64,000 nucleotides of DNA. Source: CAYQLY01 sp964418605 (GTDB lineage Bacteria > Bacteroidota > Bacteroidia > Cytophagales > Cyclobacteriaceae). The notes beneath the pieces are model-generated. The model had not been told where the DNA came from and did not search any database. It worked only from the letters and a program-made list of their open reading frames with translations. The position numbers were made by a program, and so were the translations under genes. The DNA lies in assembly GCA_964418605.1 (NCBI GenBank), contig CAYQLY010000010.1:1-64000 (forward strand), in the 5' to 3' direction. Below are positions 44,288-51,933 of the stretch, piece by piece; position 1 is the stretch's first letter, and every line of letters begins with the position of its first letter.

Positions 44288-46713
44288 TTTGAAATATGAT
44301 TTTTATCAGTTTTTACAAATAGTCTTTTTTCAAGAAAAAATATAGCACCAAAAGTATACAAAAAAATAGTAATTGAACTTATCGGCATTAAAATAGCAGC
44401 CACCAATGGAGAAAGTTGTGCTGTAATAGCATAAAACAAACCTACTATATTATACACAATAGAAAAAACAAAACTAGATAAAATGATATATTTGCCCCAT
44501 TTTGCTAACCGAAAAAAAGAAGCTAAATCAGACATACTACTGGATTTGAGCATCGCATCACATGCCGGAGAAAAATGAGCATGGTGATGCGTAATAGCTA
44601 TAGCTACATCACTCTGTTGAAAAGCTCCAGCATCATTCAAACCATCACCTATCATACAAACAGTACCACCACTTAATTGCAATGAACGAATGTACTCCAA
44701 CTTATCTTCTGGTTTTTGATCAAAAAATGTATCCACATCCATACCATCTATAAGCTCTTTAATCTGAGACTTAGATTCAGGATGATCTCCTGACAGTATA
44801 GATAATCTATACGACTGATATAGTATTTTAAAGATATCTTTCAATTTTTTACGAACCTGTATACGTATGCTAAACTTACCTTTTATAACCCCATCAATGG
44901 AAACCCATACATGACTAGCATCATCAACATCACATGAATTAGCTCCCACAAAAGAAGAAGATCCTAATTGATAATGTGAATCATCTATCCAAGCCTCTAT
45001 ACCACACCCTACTGTTTCTTTATAATTTTCAACAGAAAAAAAAGATGTAGAATTAATATAATAAACAATAGCTTTACTTAATGGATGAGTTGATTGCAAT
45101 GCTAATGATCCTATTTTTAATAATTGATCATGAGCTAACTTTTCGCCTGAGAATGTAACTTCAAATTGATTAGATTCGGTCAATGTTCCCGTTTTATCCC
45201 ATACAATATGGTTACACTTAGAAAGTTGCTCTATTACCTCTGCATGCTTAACAAAAAAACCTCTTTTTGAAAAAATACTAATTAAATTGCCGTTGGTAAA
45301 TGTGGCAGATAAAAGCAATGCGCATGGACAAGCTACAATTAAAACTCCTGTAAACGCATTCCATTTATTTACTGGGTCATATACAGACCAATAAGTAAAT
45401 GCACTAGTAGCTATCGCCAATACTACCCATGTAAAATATTGACTTAACCAATGTATAAAAGAACGTTTCTCGGTTTTTTGTTTTTTAAATATAGTTCTAC
45501 TCCACAAGCTTGTTAGATAACTTTGTGCTACCTCCTTCACCACAACCAATTCAATAGATTCACCCACTTGCCTGCCTCCTGCATACACTATTTCACCTAT
45601 TGAAACAGCAACAGGCACACTCTCACCCGTTACAAAACTATAATCAATAACGGCCTTCCCTTTTGAAAGTATACCATCAGCAGGAATTAACTCTTGAGAA
45701 TAAATCAATAATACATCGCCCACTTTAATGTTTGGCAAAGCAATAGGGATAGAATTTCCATCGACACGCTTGGTAACAGAAATAGGAAAATACGATGTAT
45801 AATCCCGATCAAATGAAAGAGCTCGATAAGTACGACCCTGCCATACTCTACCTACTAACATTAAAAAAACAATTCCTGACATACTATCCAAGTACCCTGT
45901 ACCGGATCCACTGACTATCTCGACTATGCTTCTAATAAAAGTAACACTAATCGCAATGGCTATTGGAAAATCAATAGAAACATACCTGTGTTGAATAGCT
46001 TTCCAGGCAGAATAAAAAAACTCCGTAGCACTATAAAAGAAAACAGGAATAGACAATGCCAGATTTATATACCGAAACAGGTATGAAAAATTTTTATCAA
46101 TAGATCCATCTAATGCAAAATAATCCGGAAAGCTTAACATCATGATGTTAGCAAAGCAAAAACCTGCCACACCCAACTTGAGAAGCTGACTCCGATCTGT
46201 CTTTGTAACCCTCTTTTTATCTGTATCTTCTAAACTGAGATAGGGCTCATACCCTATGGATGAAAGTGTTTCAACTACTTTGCGTAGAGATGTATTTTTA
46301 GTATCAAATACAATAGTTACTTCTTTCTTAGGAAAATGAACCGTAGACTGAATAATACCTGAATTAATACGATAAACATTCTCTATCAACCAAAGGCAAG
46401 AACTACAATGAATCTGCGGAATATAAAATGTAACACGTGATTTTTCACTTTGACGAAATTGAATAAGTTTATTCTGAATAGATTCATCATCCAAAAAAGC
46501 AAACTTATCAGATCGAATATGTTGCCTTTGAGAAACTCCAGGGTAGTTATTTAGTTGATAATAATCACAAAGACCACCCTCATGAAGTAATTCAAATACT
46601 GTCTTACAACCTACGCAACAAAAAGAATGATCATTAGATTGAATAGATTGATCCAGACACCAATCTCCACAATGATAGCATACCGTTTTTTTATCCTCTA
46701 TCAATTGATTCAT
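44284..46713 (-). CDS. ccoI: Copper-translocating P-type ATPase CcoI/FixI
   Basis: The 809-residue protein exports Cu(I) for cbb3 oxidase assembly. It has a cysteine-rich N-terminus (CYHCGDWC; FCCVGCKTVFELL), an HMA-like domain (QIHCSSCLWLIENVYRI), the membrane metal site ACPCALLLS, the phosphorylation motif WDKTGTLTES and the hinge MIGDGLNDAGAFQQSDVA. Eight membrane helices are expected. Its start overlaps the stop of the preceding hemerythrin-like gene as ATGA, so the two are translationally coupled. Confidence 0.95.
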   Translation of the reverse strand: MNQLIEDKKTVCYHCGDWCLDQSIQSNDHSFCCVGCKTVFELLHEGGLCDYYQLNNYPGVSQRQHIRSDKFAFLDDESIQNKLIQFRQSEKSRVTFYIPQIHCSSCLWLIENVYRINSGIIQSTVHFPKKEVTIVFDTKNTSLRKVVETLSSIGYEPYLSLEDTDKKRVTKTDRSQLLKLGVAGFCFANIMMLSFPDYFALDGSIDKNFSYLFRYINLALSIPVFFYSATEFFYSAWKAIQHRYVSIDFPIAIAISVTFIRSIVEIVSGSGTGYLDSMSGIVFLMLVGRVWQGRTYRALSFDRDYTSYFPISVTKRVDGNSIPIALPNIKVGDVLLIYSQELIPADGILSKGKAVIDYSFVTGESVPVAVSIGEIVYAGGRQVGESIELVVVKEVAQSYLTSLWSRTIFKKQKTEKRSFIHWLSQYFTWVVLAIATSAFTYWSVYDPVNKWNAFTGVLIVACPCALLLSATFTNGNLISIFSKRGFFVKHAEVIEQLSKCNHIVWDKTGTLTESNQFEVTFSGEKLAHDQLLKIGSLALQSTHPLSKAIVYYINSTSFFSVENYKETVGCGIEAWIDDSHYQLGSSSFVGANSCDVDDASHVWVSIDGVIKGKFSIRIQVRKKLKDIFKILYQSYRLSILSGDHPESKSQIKELIDGMDVDTFFDQKPEDKLEYIRSLQLSGGTVCMIGDGLNDAGAFQQSDVAIAITHHHAHFSPACDAMLKSSSMSDLASFFRLAKWGKYIILSSFVFSIVYNIVGLFYAITAQLSPLVAAILMPISSITIFLYTFGAIFFLEKRLFVKTDKNHISN

Positions 46714-47255
46714 AAAATGATATCTTTAGAATACAAATTAAATTCGGAAGACCTAGAAAACAACTTCGGAAACAAAAAATTTTCTTTCACATTAATGATT
46801 TCTAAAACCTGCTGATCTAAAAGATATAATTCGGAACAAAACAACTGATAGGCATTAGACCAAGACGGTTGTAAACTATAATAGTTAACCAATGGACGAA
46901 CCTGATAAAACAAATCAAGAATTTTTTGATGCACTTCTTTAATCCACTCAATAGGTTTTGAATTAATTTTTTTGTCTCCCTTACGTACTTCGTCAAGAAA
47001 AGGGAAAAGAATCATCGTCTCCTTTCGTACTAGCTGCCCCCATTCATCTCTAATTTTAAAAAACAATGAAAATAATAAATCTGTATACTCCATCACTTCA
47101 CCACTTTGAATATAACTTTCCACTGTTTGCAAACAAAGATCCACTTGTCTATAATATTTCTGCTCCATGTACTGACATAGCTCTTCTACACTTAAACGCC
47201 CGTAATCTACTCCAACCATAATATTAGACTCAAAATAGGATTTAAAATACGGCAT
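46710..47255 (-). CDS. Degenerate hemerythrin-like (Ric/ScdA-type) protein
   Basis: The 181-residue protein follows the helical pattern of the hemerythrin domain of iron-sulfur repair proteins: LCQYMEQKYYRQVDL where YIExxHHxYxR is expected, KIRDEWGQLVRKETMILFPFL where LxxHxxKEExVLFP is expected, VHQKILDLFYQVRPL, and VKENFLFPKLF. Nearly all iron-ligand histidines are replaced (HH by YY and others); one His remains in KEVHQ. It is therefore unlikely to hold a normal di-iron site. It is the first gene of the cbb3 operon, coupled to ccoI. The family call is from pattern only. Confidence 0.55.
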   Translation of the reverse strand: MPYFKSYFESNIMVGVDYGRLSVEELCQYMEQKYYRQVDLCLQTVESYIQSGEVMEYTDLLFSLFFKIRDEWGQLVRKETMILFPFLDEVRKGDKKINSKPIEWIKEVHQKILDLFYQVRPLVNYYSLQPSWSNAYQLFCSELYLLDQQVLEIINVKENFLFPKLFSRSSEFNLYSKDIIL

Positions 47256-47272
47256 TGATTATTAAAAAAAGT

Positions 47273-47286
47273 ATGATAAAAATCAT
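47273..47286 (-). promoter_or_regulatory. FNR-like operator upstream of the cbb3 operon
   Basis: The perfect palindrome ATGAT-AAAA-ATCAT differs from TTGAT-N4-ATCAA by one symmetrical base in each half. It is centred about 25 bases before the first gene of the operon. A Crp/Fnr-type regulator gene lies 1 kb away at 48259-48963. Confidence 0.5.
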
Positions 47287-47326
47287 TCTCTTATATGAAT
47301 TTTATCATCGAAAATAAATTTTAAAT

Positions 47327-47359
47327 TTTGTGTTTTTTTTAAAAAAAATAGTATTTTTA
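47327..47359 (+). promoter_or_regulatory. Possible promoter of the lanthipeptide-like precursor array
   Basis: TTTG is followed after 21 bases by TATTTTTA, one mismatch from the Bacteroidota -7 box, 49 bases before the first small frame of the array. The region between the divergent cbb3 operon and the array is very AT-rich, so a chance match is possible. Confidence 0.35.
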
Positions 47360-47408
47360 CGGAGTTTACAAAAAAAGACCAGTAAAATAGTCTTTGATTT
47401 AGTTCAGC

Positions 47409-47552
47409 ATGAAAAAACACCAGAAAATTCTACTACCCCCAAATAAAAAAATCAATCTACCTCGCCCTGCAAGAGCTGGTGTAAAAATAGCTGCAACTAC
47501 TTTAATTCAAAAAAGACACAGGCGGACACCGAAAAGCCTTATAAAAGAGTAG
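47409..47552 (+). CDS. Small basic peptide, possible diverged relative of the precursor leaders
   Basis: The 47-residue frame starts MKKHQKILLPPNKKINLP, which resembles the leader start MKQHNKNLTL-NKQTLTNL of the following precursors. It has no cysteine and no double glycine and ends RHRRTPKSLIKE. Its 3' end lies inside the repeat that precedes each precursor. In the third repeat copy the same tail is still readable (HRRIPKSLTIE and stop), and in the second it is frameshifted. This suggests the array arose by duplication from within this small gene. Whether it is translated is unknown. Confidence 0.45.
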   Translation: MKKHQKILLPPNKKINLPRPARAGVKIAATTLIQKRHRRTPKSLIKE

Positions 47553-47671
47553 GTCTAACTTTTTAAAAAATTAAATACATTATGAAACAGCACAACAAAA
47601 ATCTAACACTCAACAAACAAACTTTAACTAACCTTCAGAAAAATAATATTAAAGGAGGGTTTGTAACAAGT
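47516..47671 (+). repeat. Direct repeat copy 1 (upstream region plus leader of precursor A)
   Basis: About 155 bases: an ACAGGCGGA-type start, CCGAAAAGCCTTATAAAAG, GTAGGTCTAACTTTTT, then the ATG and the leader codons up to just after the double glycine. It is nearly identical to copy 3 without any length change in the 66 bases before the ATG. Similarity ends where the core begins. Confidence 0.85.
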
Positions 47672-47734
47672 ATTGATCTTCCCTGCTTTACACTAAGAGG
47701 AAAATTTGTAAACTCTTGCACATGTGAAGCATAG
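47582..47734 (+). CDS. Class I lanthipeptide-like precursor A
   Basis: The 50-residue peptide has a leader MKQHNKNLTLNKQTLTNLQK ending in IKGG (G25-G26), the typical Bacteroidota class I lanthipeptide leader (KLxLNKxTLxxL and GG). The core FVTSIDLPCFTLRGKFVNSC plus TCEA has three Cys and four Ser/Thr, enough for up to three lanthionine-type rings. No dehydratase or cyclase gene is adjacent. It is the first of three tandem paralogues. Confidence 0.75.
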   Translation: MKQHNKNLTLNKQTLTNLQKNNIKGGFVTSIDLPCFTLRGKFVNSCTCEA

Positions 47735-47739
47735 CTAGA

Positions 47740-47890
47740 GGCCGGATACCGAAAAGCCTTATAAAAAGAGTAGGTCTAACTTTTTAAAAAAATATATACT
47801 ATGAAACAACACAACAAAAATCTAACACTCAACAAAGAAACGTTAACCAATATTCAAGAAAACCTTGTTAAAGGAGGTGTTATAAGAAGC
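47740..47890 (+). repeat. Direct repeat copy 2 (upstream region plus leader of precursor B)
   Basis: This copy has GCCGGATACCGAAAAGCC, the same GTAGGTCTAACTTTTT segment, the ATG and leader codons. It carries a one-base insertion in the A-run (ATAAAAAGAG) that breaks the small upstream frame seen in copies 1 and 3. The spacing between start codons A and B is 219 bases. Confidence 0.8.
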
Positions 47891-47938
47891 TTAGATAGGC
47901 CATGTTCTTCTACGTGTATAAGAATATGCCTGGCATAA
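47801..47938 (+). CDS. Class I lanthipeptide-like precursor B
   Basis: The 45-residue peptide has the leader MKQHNKNLTLNKETLTNIQE ending VKGG at residues 23-26 and the core VIRSLDRPCSSTCIRICLA. The core has three Cys and four Ser/Thr and shares only a (D)xPC position with its neighbours. Leader conservation with a different core is the pattern expected of a diversified RiPP precursor family. Confidence 0.75.
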   Translation: MKQHNKNLTLNKETLTNIQENLVKGGVIRSLDRPCSSTCIRICLA

Positions 47939-47954
47939 AACCCATTATTTTTAA

Positions 47955-48110
47955 ACACAGGCGGATACCGAAAAGCCTTACAATAGAGTAGGTCTAATTT
48001 TTTAAAAAATTAAATACATTATGAAACAGCATAAAAAAAGTCTAACACTCAACAAAGAAACATTAACTAACCTTCAAGAGAGTACTATTAAAGGAGGGTT
48101 TGTAGCAAGC
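47955..48110 (+). repeat. Direct repeat copy 3 (upstream region plus leader of precursor C)
   Basis: The copy starts ACACAGGCGGATACCGAAAA and runs through GTAGGTCTAATTTTTT, the ATG and the leader to just after the double glycine. It is the closest match to copy 1. The spacing between start codons B and C is 220 bases. Confidence 0.85.
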
Positions 48111-48197
48111 TGGGACTATCCATGCCGTACTACGGCATTCCGATGCACCCTACCTGATGTTAGCAATCATTGCACAGATACTTGCAGAGCTTGCTAA
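48021..48197 (+). CDS. Class I lanthipeptide-like precursor C
   Basis: The 58-residue peptide has the leader MKQHKKSLTLNKETLTNLQE ending IKGG and the longest core of the array, starting FVASWDYPCRTTAFRCTLPD and ending NHCTDTCRAC. That core has five Cys and six Ser/Thr. The multiple Cys and hydroxyl residues suit thioether rings; disulfides are an alternative. A strong terminator follows 13 bases after the stop. Confidence 0.75.
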   Translation: MKQHKKSLTLNKETLTNLQESTIKGGFVASWDYPCRTTAFRCTLPDVSNHCTDTCRAC

Positions 48198-48210
48198 TTC
48201 TTAATTAAAT

Positions 48211-48250
48211 AAAAAACGGTGAAAAGAAAAAATATTTTCACCGTTTTTTT
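48211..48250. terminator. Bidirectional intrinsic terminator between the precursor array and the Crp/Fnr gene
   Basis: A stem AAAAAACGGTGAAAA (48211-48225) pairs with TTTTCACCGTTTTTT (48235-48249) around a 9-base loop. Runs of A on the left and T on the right allow it to work for both converging units. Confidence 0.85.
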
Positions 48251-48258
48251 ATTATGAA

Positions 48259-48963
48259 TCAATCTACAATATTAGCTGTACGAGCAAGATGAACCAAGTT
48301 GGTAATTTTAATTTTCTTACCTACGAGTTCAATCATTTTATCTTGTTTAAATTCTGAGAGAAGCCGAATGGCTGTCTCTGTAGCTGTACCTACAATATTC
48401 GCAAGCTCCTCACGCGAGAGGGTCACATCAAGAGTTTGTTGATCTTTTTCAAAACCGTAGGTCTCCTTTAAAAAAAGTAACGCTTCAGCCATGCGTTCAC
48501 GCACAGGCTTTTGAGCCAGATGTGTAATCTGCTGCTCTGCTTTCTTCAAATCATCCGAAAGGAGCTTCAACATTTCCATAGAAAGAACAGAATCCTTTTT
48601 TAAAATACCAACAAACAAGTCTTTAGGAATAAAACAAACTGCACTTTCCTCCAATGCCACAGCCGAAGCACTGTATTTATCCCCACTCAATAACGACCGA
48701 TACCCTAATAAATCACCAGGCTTGGCCAACCGAAGAATCTGTTCTTTTCCATCTTCGCCCATTTTAGAAAGCTTGATTTTGCCTTGATTAATACAATAAA
48801 CCCCAAATGGCCTATTCCCCTCTTTAAAAATAAGCTGACCTTTCTGATAAGGTGTACATACCTTCTCTGTACTGATTTCTTCTAAGCGATCATGGTCTAC
48901 TTTACAAAAAACAGAGGTAAATCTTTTTTGGCAGTTTTGGCAATTCACATCAGAAAAATTCAT
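48259..48963 (-). CDS. Crp/Fnr family transcriptional regulator
   Basis: The 234-residue protein has an N-terminal cysteine group C8, C11 and C20 (CQNCQKRFTSVFC) like FNR-type oxygen sensors, and a cyclic-nucleotide-fold domain (KGQLIFKEGNRPFGVYCINQ, GDLLGYRSLLSG). The C-terminal helix-turn-helix is LSREELANIVGTATETAIRL. Further cysteines that might complete a cluster are C36 and the one in SAVCFIP. FNR-like sites upstream of the nearby cbb3 genes make it the obvious candidate regulator. A tRNA gene lies 20 bases upstream on the same strand. Confidence 0.9.
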   Translation of the reverse strand: MNFSDVNCQNCQKRFTSVFCKVDHDRLEEISTEKVCTPYQKGQLIFKEGNRPFGVYCINQGKIKLSKMGEDGKEQILRLAKPGDLLGYRSLLSGDKYSASAVALEESAVCFIPKDLFVGILKKDSVLSMEMLKLLSDDLKKAEQQITHLAQKPVRERMAEALLFLKETYGFEKDQQTLDVTLSREELANIVGTATETAIRLLSEFKQDKMIELVGKKIKITNLVHLARTANIVD

Positions 48964-48983
48964 AAGAAAGAAAAGAAACTGAG

Positions 48984-49057
48984 TGGACTCGGAGGGAGTC
49001 GAACCCCCAACCTTCTGATCCGTAGTCAGATGCTCTATCCAATTAAGCTACGAGTCC
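48984..49057 (-). tRNA. tRNA-Arg (anticodon ACG)
   Basis: The 74-base minus-strand sequence folds as a cloverleaf: acceptor stem GGACTCG with CGAGTCC and discriminator A, D arm GCTT with GAGC, anticodon stem TCTGA with TCAGA and loop CTACGGA (anticodon ACG), T arm GGGGG with CCCTC around TTCGACT. CCA is not encoded. ACG is read as ICG after deamination and serves CGT/CGC/CGA codons. Confidence 0.95.
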
Positions 49058-49076
49058 AAAAAGTATTTTTTTTATA

Positions 49077-49106
49077 ATTTAAAAAAGCAAATATAATGTA
49101 TATTTG
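49077..49106 (+). promoter_or_regulatory. Promoter of the porin-like gene
   Basis: TATATTTG (49099-49106) is an exact match to TAnnTTTG. ATTT lies 18 bases upstream where the -33 TTTG is expected. The start codon follows 26 bases after the box. Confidence 0.5.
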
Positions 49107-49132
49107 TCAACAACTCTATAAAAATTAAGAAC

Positions 49133-49828
49133 ATGAAAAAGGGTATTCTTTTTATAATGACATTAGCAAGCATTGTATACACAAGCTCTGCACAAAAATC
49201 AAATGTTCCAGGATCATTCGCCATGGATGTAGGATTTAATATGCTCAATGGAGCTCCTGATGATATGAAAACCAGTACATTTAAAAGTCGTTTTTTTAAT
49301 TTCTATTATTCTTACGATATAGAAATGACTAAAAACTTATTATTCAGTATTGGAGCAGGCCTAGGCACAGAAGGCTATATTTTCAGCAATAACACTACTC
49401 TAACTAAGGGCACTAATACTCAAAACCAAAAAGAAATTTTACTAACAGATGCTAGCAAAATTTATAAAAGTGTATCTAAATCAAAACTAGCTCTCACGTA
49501 TTTAGATATTCCTATAGAAATTCGCTTTAGAGCAGAAGACGATGATGACAAAGGCTTAAAATTTACAGTAGGAGGAAAAGTAGGATTGCTTATTGATTCA
49601 CATACAAAAATTAATTACAATGACGATGGATCTAAACAAATAAAGTTTAAAGATGATTTTGGACTTTCTAGATTTAGATATGGTGTGCAAGGAAGATTAG
49701 GCTACGGAAATTTTAGTCTTTTTGCTTACTATGGATTAAGTGAGCTTTTCCAAAATGATACTTATCTATCTCCAAAAGAAAGCAAGATTACACCTTTACT
49801 TATAGGTATAAGTATCACTGCTTTCTAA
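49133..49828 (+). CDS. Porin-like outer membrane beta-barrel protein
   Basis: The 231-residue protein has a signal peptide (residues 1-20, ending SSAQ) and then alternating amphipathic strands typical of an 8 to 10-stranded barrel, for example LLFSIGAGLGTEGYIF, LALTYLDIPIEIRF and RYGVQGRLGYGNFSLFAYYG. It ends TPLLIGISITAF with a C-terminal Phe, a usual outer membrane insertion signal. The pattern YLDIPIEIRF is common to Bacteroidota PorT-like/outer-membrane beta-barrel proteins. The specific role is unknown. It has its own promoter and terminator. Confidence 0.8.
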   Translation: MKKGILFIMTLASIVYTSSAQKSNVPGSFAMDVGFNMLNGAPDDMKTSTFKSRFFNFYYSYDIEMTKNLLFSIGAGLGTEGYIFSNNTTLTKGTNTQNQKEILLTDASKIYKSVSKSKLALTYLDIPIEIRFRAEDDDDKGLKFTVGGKVGLLIDSHTKINYNDDGSKQIKFKDDFGLSRFRYGVQGRLGYGNFSLFAYYGLSELFQNDTYLSPKESKITPLLIGISITAF

Positions 49829-49850
49829 TAAAATTAATCTTTATATCTTA

Positions 49851-49897
49851 AAGAAAACCTTCTTTTATTATTTTCCTTTAAAAGAAGGTTTTCTTTT
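49851..49897. terminator. Terminator overlapping the end of the enoyl-CoA hydratase gene
   Basis: The 17-base arm AAGAAAACCTTCTTTTA pairs with TAAAAGAAGGTTTTCTT, followed by T residues on the plus strand. The right arm lies within the last codons of the convergent hydratase gene, so one sequence serves as code and as a terminator for the porin-like gene. Confidence 0.7.
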
Positions 49898-50647
49898 TTC
49901 TAGAAATGCCTTACCTCCTTCTTTATGATCAGCGGAAGCACCCGCGATATCTTGACAGTAAGCCTCGTACTCCAACATTTCATTTAAAGACGCGTGATAG
50001 GATTTATGAAGCATCTTTTTTATTATTCCTATCGCTTTGGTAGGAGCATGAGCGTAATAGTCTGTATATTCTTTAATCGTTTTATCAAGATCTTCAGGAC
50101 TAACCACTTTATTAATAATACCTATTCGATAAGCCTCTAAAGCACTCAATCGTGTACCCATCGTACTCAACTCAAACGCTTTCGTATAACCAACTAGTCG
50201 TGGCAAAAAATACGACGCACCGGAATCCAATGCCAATCCGATATTAACAAATATCTTAATGAGCATCGCTTCCTCTGAAGCTATAATAATATCAGAAGCT
50301 AATGCTAATGAAGAACCAGCACCTGCAGCTACACCATTCAAACGACAAATAATAGGCTTGGGCATTGTACGCATCAGGCGAATAATAGGATTATACCGTT
50401 TATGTAATGAGTCTGAGAATGACCGATTTTCTACACCCGCTGAAGCTTTTAAATCTTGCCCTGAACAAAATGCCTTACCCTTGCCGGTAATAACTACAAC
50501 ACGCACAAGTTCATTTTTGGCAGCATCTTTTAATGCTTTTTGAAGTTCATAGGTAATGTCATCATTAAGTGCATTATAAACATCAGGCCGATTAAGACTA
50601 ATCGTAGCAACATTATCACGTTCTTCTACTATTAAAAAATTATACAT
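49868..50647 (-). CDS. Enoyl-CoA hydratase/isomerase family protein (PaaG-like)
   Basis: The 259-residue crotonase-fold protein has GKGKAFCSGQDLKA near residue 60 and the oxyanion segment GVAAGAGSSLALASDIIIA near residue 106. It also has GASYFLPRLVGYTKAFEL, where a glycine replaces the second catalytic glutamate region of true hydratases. The pattern resembles 2-(1,2-epoxy-1,2-dihydrophenyl)acetyl-CoA isomerase PaaG, but general fatty-acid roles are possible. No other paa gene is in the window. Confidence 0.85.
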   Translation of the reverse strand: MYNFLIVEERDNVATISLNRPDVYNALNDDITYELQKALKDAAKNELVRVVVITGKGKAFCSGQDLKASAGVENRSFSDSLHKRYNPIIRLMRTMPKPIICRLNGVAAGAGSSLALASDIIIASEEAMLIKIFVNIGLALDSGASYFLPRLVGYTKAFELSTMGTRLSALEAYRIGIINKVVSPEDLDKTIKEYTDYYAHAPTKAIGIIKKMLHKSYHASLNEMLEYEAYCQDIAGASADHKEGGKAFLEKRKPSFKGK

Positions 50648-50736
50648 TCACTAAATTACTAAAAAAGGAAGAATAAAAAAACAGCTTTTAATACTAAAAA
50701 AAATAATTAACTTTATAGCATAAAAAACATAATTGT

Positions 50737-51915
50737 ATGGCAAATAACAATTCTTTTCAAGAAGTAACTAATCAATCATGGGGAAGTCGTATAATGGCCT
50801 CTATCAAAGGTGTCGCTATAGGTGGACTATTTTTTATCGCCTCTTTTCCTGTTTTATTTTGGAATGAAGGACGAGCTGTTCGAACAGCTAAAAGCCTTAA
50901 AGAAGGAGCTTCAAATGTCATAGAAACAAAATCAGACATGCCCTCTGCCGATAACGAAGGTAAACTTGTACATGTCACAGGCAATACTACTGTGAAAAAT
51001 AAAATCACCGATGCTGAATTCGGAATTTCTATTATGGGTATAAAATTAATTCGAGAAGTAGAAGGCTATCAATGGAAAGAAAAATCAGAATCAAAAACAA
51101 GAGACAAAGTTGGCGGAGGACAAGAGACCATAACTACGTACAGCTATGAAAGGGTATGGAGTACAGAGGTTTATGATTCGGATAAATTTAAATCACCGGA
51201 AGGACATATTAATCCTAAAGAATTTATATATAACTCAAAAGAGTATATCAATGATAGTGTACAGTTAGGTGGATTCCAACTATCAAGTTCGCTTATTAAT
51301 GCCATGAATAACGCGGAGCAAATCCCTATTCAACGTTTAGATAGCACATCAAACGAATCAGTAAAAAATAACGCTATTGTTCATGAGAGTATGGTTTATA
51401 TCGGAAGTAAAAATATTGCCACACCCCAAATAGGTGATTTACGCATTAAGTTTAAAGTAGTAAAACCAGCCACCGTAAGTATTATATCAAAACAAATTGG
51501 CAATACATTTGAACCCTACGAAGCCGATGCAGGCGATGCTATTGAACTATTGGAATATGGAAAAATTTCTTCCAAAAATATGTTCACTCATGCACAAGAT
51601 ACAAATCGAATGATGACATGGATATTACGACTTTGTGGATTTGTAGGTATGTTTATCGGTCTTACACTTATATTCAAACCCCTTGTTATGGTGGCCAATG
51701 TTCTTCCATTCTTAGGAAGTATACTTAATTTAGGCATTGGACTATTTGCAGGTATTATTGCCTTCACACTTTCAATTTTAACAATTGCCATTGCTTGGCT
51801 ATTTTATAGACCTGTTTTATCTATTCTGTTACTAGCTGTTGGTGTCGGATTATTTATCTTAATTAAGAGATATTCTAAAAAGAAAAAATCAACACCTGCT
51901 CAACCTAAATCATAA
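50737..51915 (+). CDS. TMEM43 family membrane protein
   Basis: The 392-residue protein has an N-terminal membrane helix (about residues 25-43, followed by FWNEGRAVRTAKSLKEG, the family hallmark). A large extracytoplasmic domain follows (residues 45-290), then four C-terminal helices (about 290-380). Bacterial TMEM43/LUMA homologues have no settled role. A TAACTTTA box at 50708-50715 with TTTT 18 bases upstream may be its promoter. A terminator follows. Confidence 0.85.
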   Translation: MANNNSFQEVTNQSWGSRIMASIKGVAIGGLFFIASFPVLFWNEGRAVRTAKSLKEGASNVIETKSDMPSADNEGKLVHVTGNTTVKNKITDAEFGISIMGIKLIREVEGYQWKEKSESKTRDKVGGGQETITTYSYERVWSTEVYDSDKFKSPEGHINPKEFIYNSKEYINDSVQLGGFQLSSSLINAMNNAEQIPIQRLDSTSNESVKNNAIVHESMVYIGSKNIATPQIGDLRIKFKVVKPATVSIISKQIGNTFEPYEADAGDAIELLEYGKISSKNMFTHAQDTNRMMTWILRLCGFVGMFIGLTLIFKPLVMVANVLPFLGSILNLGIGLFAGIIAFTLSILTIAIAWLFYRPVLSILLLAVGVGLFILIKRYSKKKKSTPAQPKS

Positions 51916-51933
51916 ATAAATTATTACAAAAAC

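Noticed and set aside
47516..48110. CRISPR-like or satellite repeat array
   Set aside because: The repeats are about 155 bases long with a 220-base period and contain start codons and leader coding sequence. They are duplicated peptide genes, not short CRISPR repeats with spacers.
48892..49077. Plus-strand 61-residue frame across the tRNA
   Set aside because: It is antisense to the regulator start and to the tRNA-Arg gene and reads through the tRNA sequence. It is not a gene.
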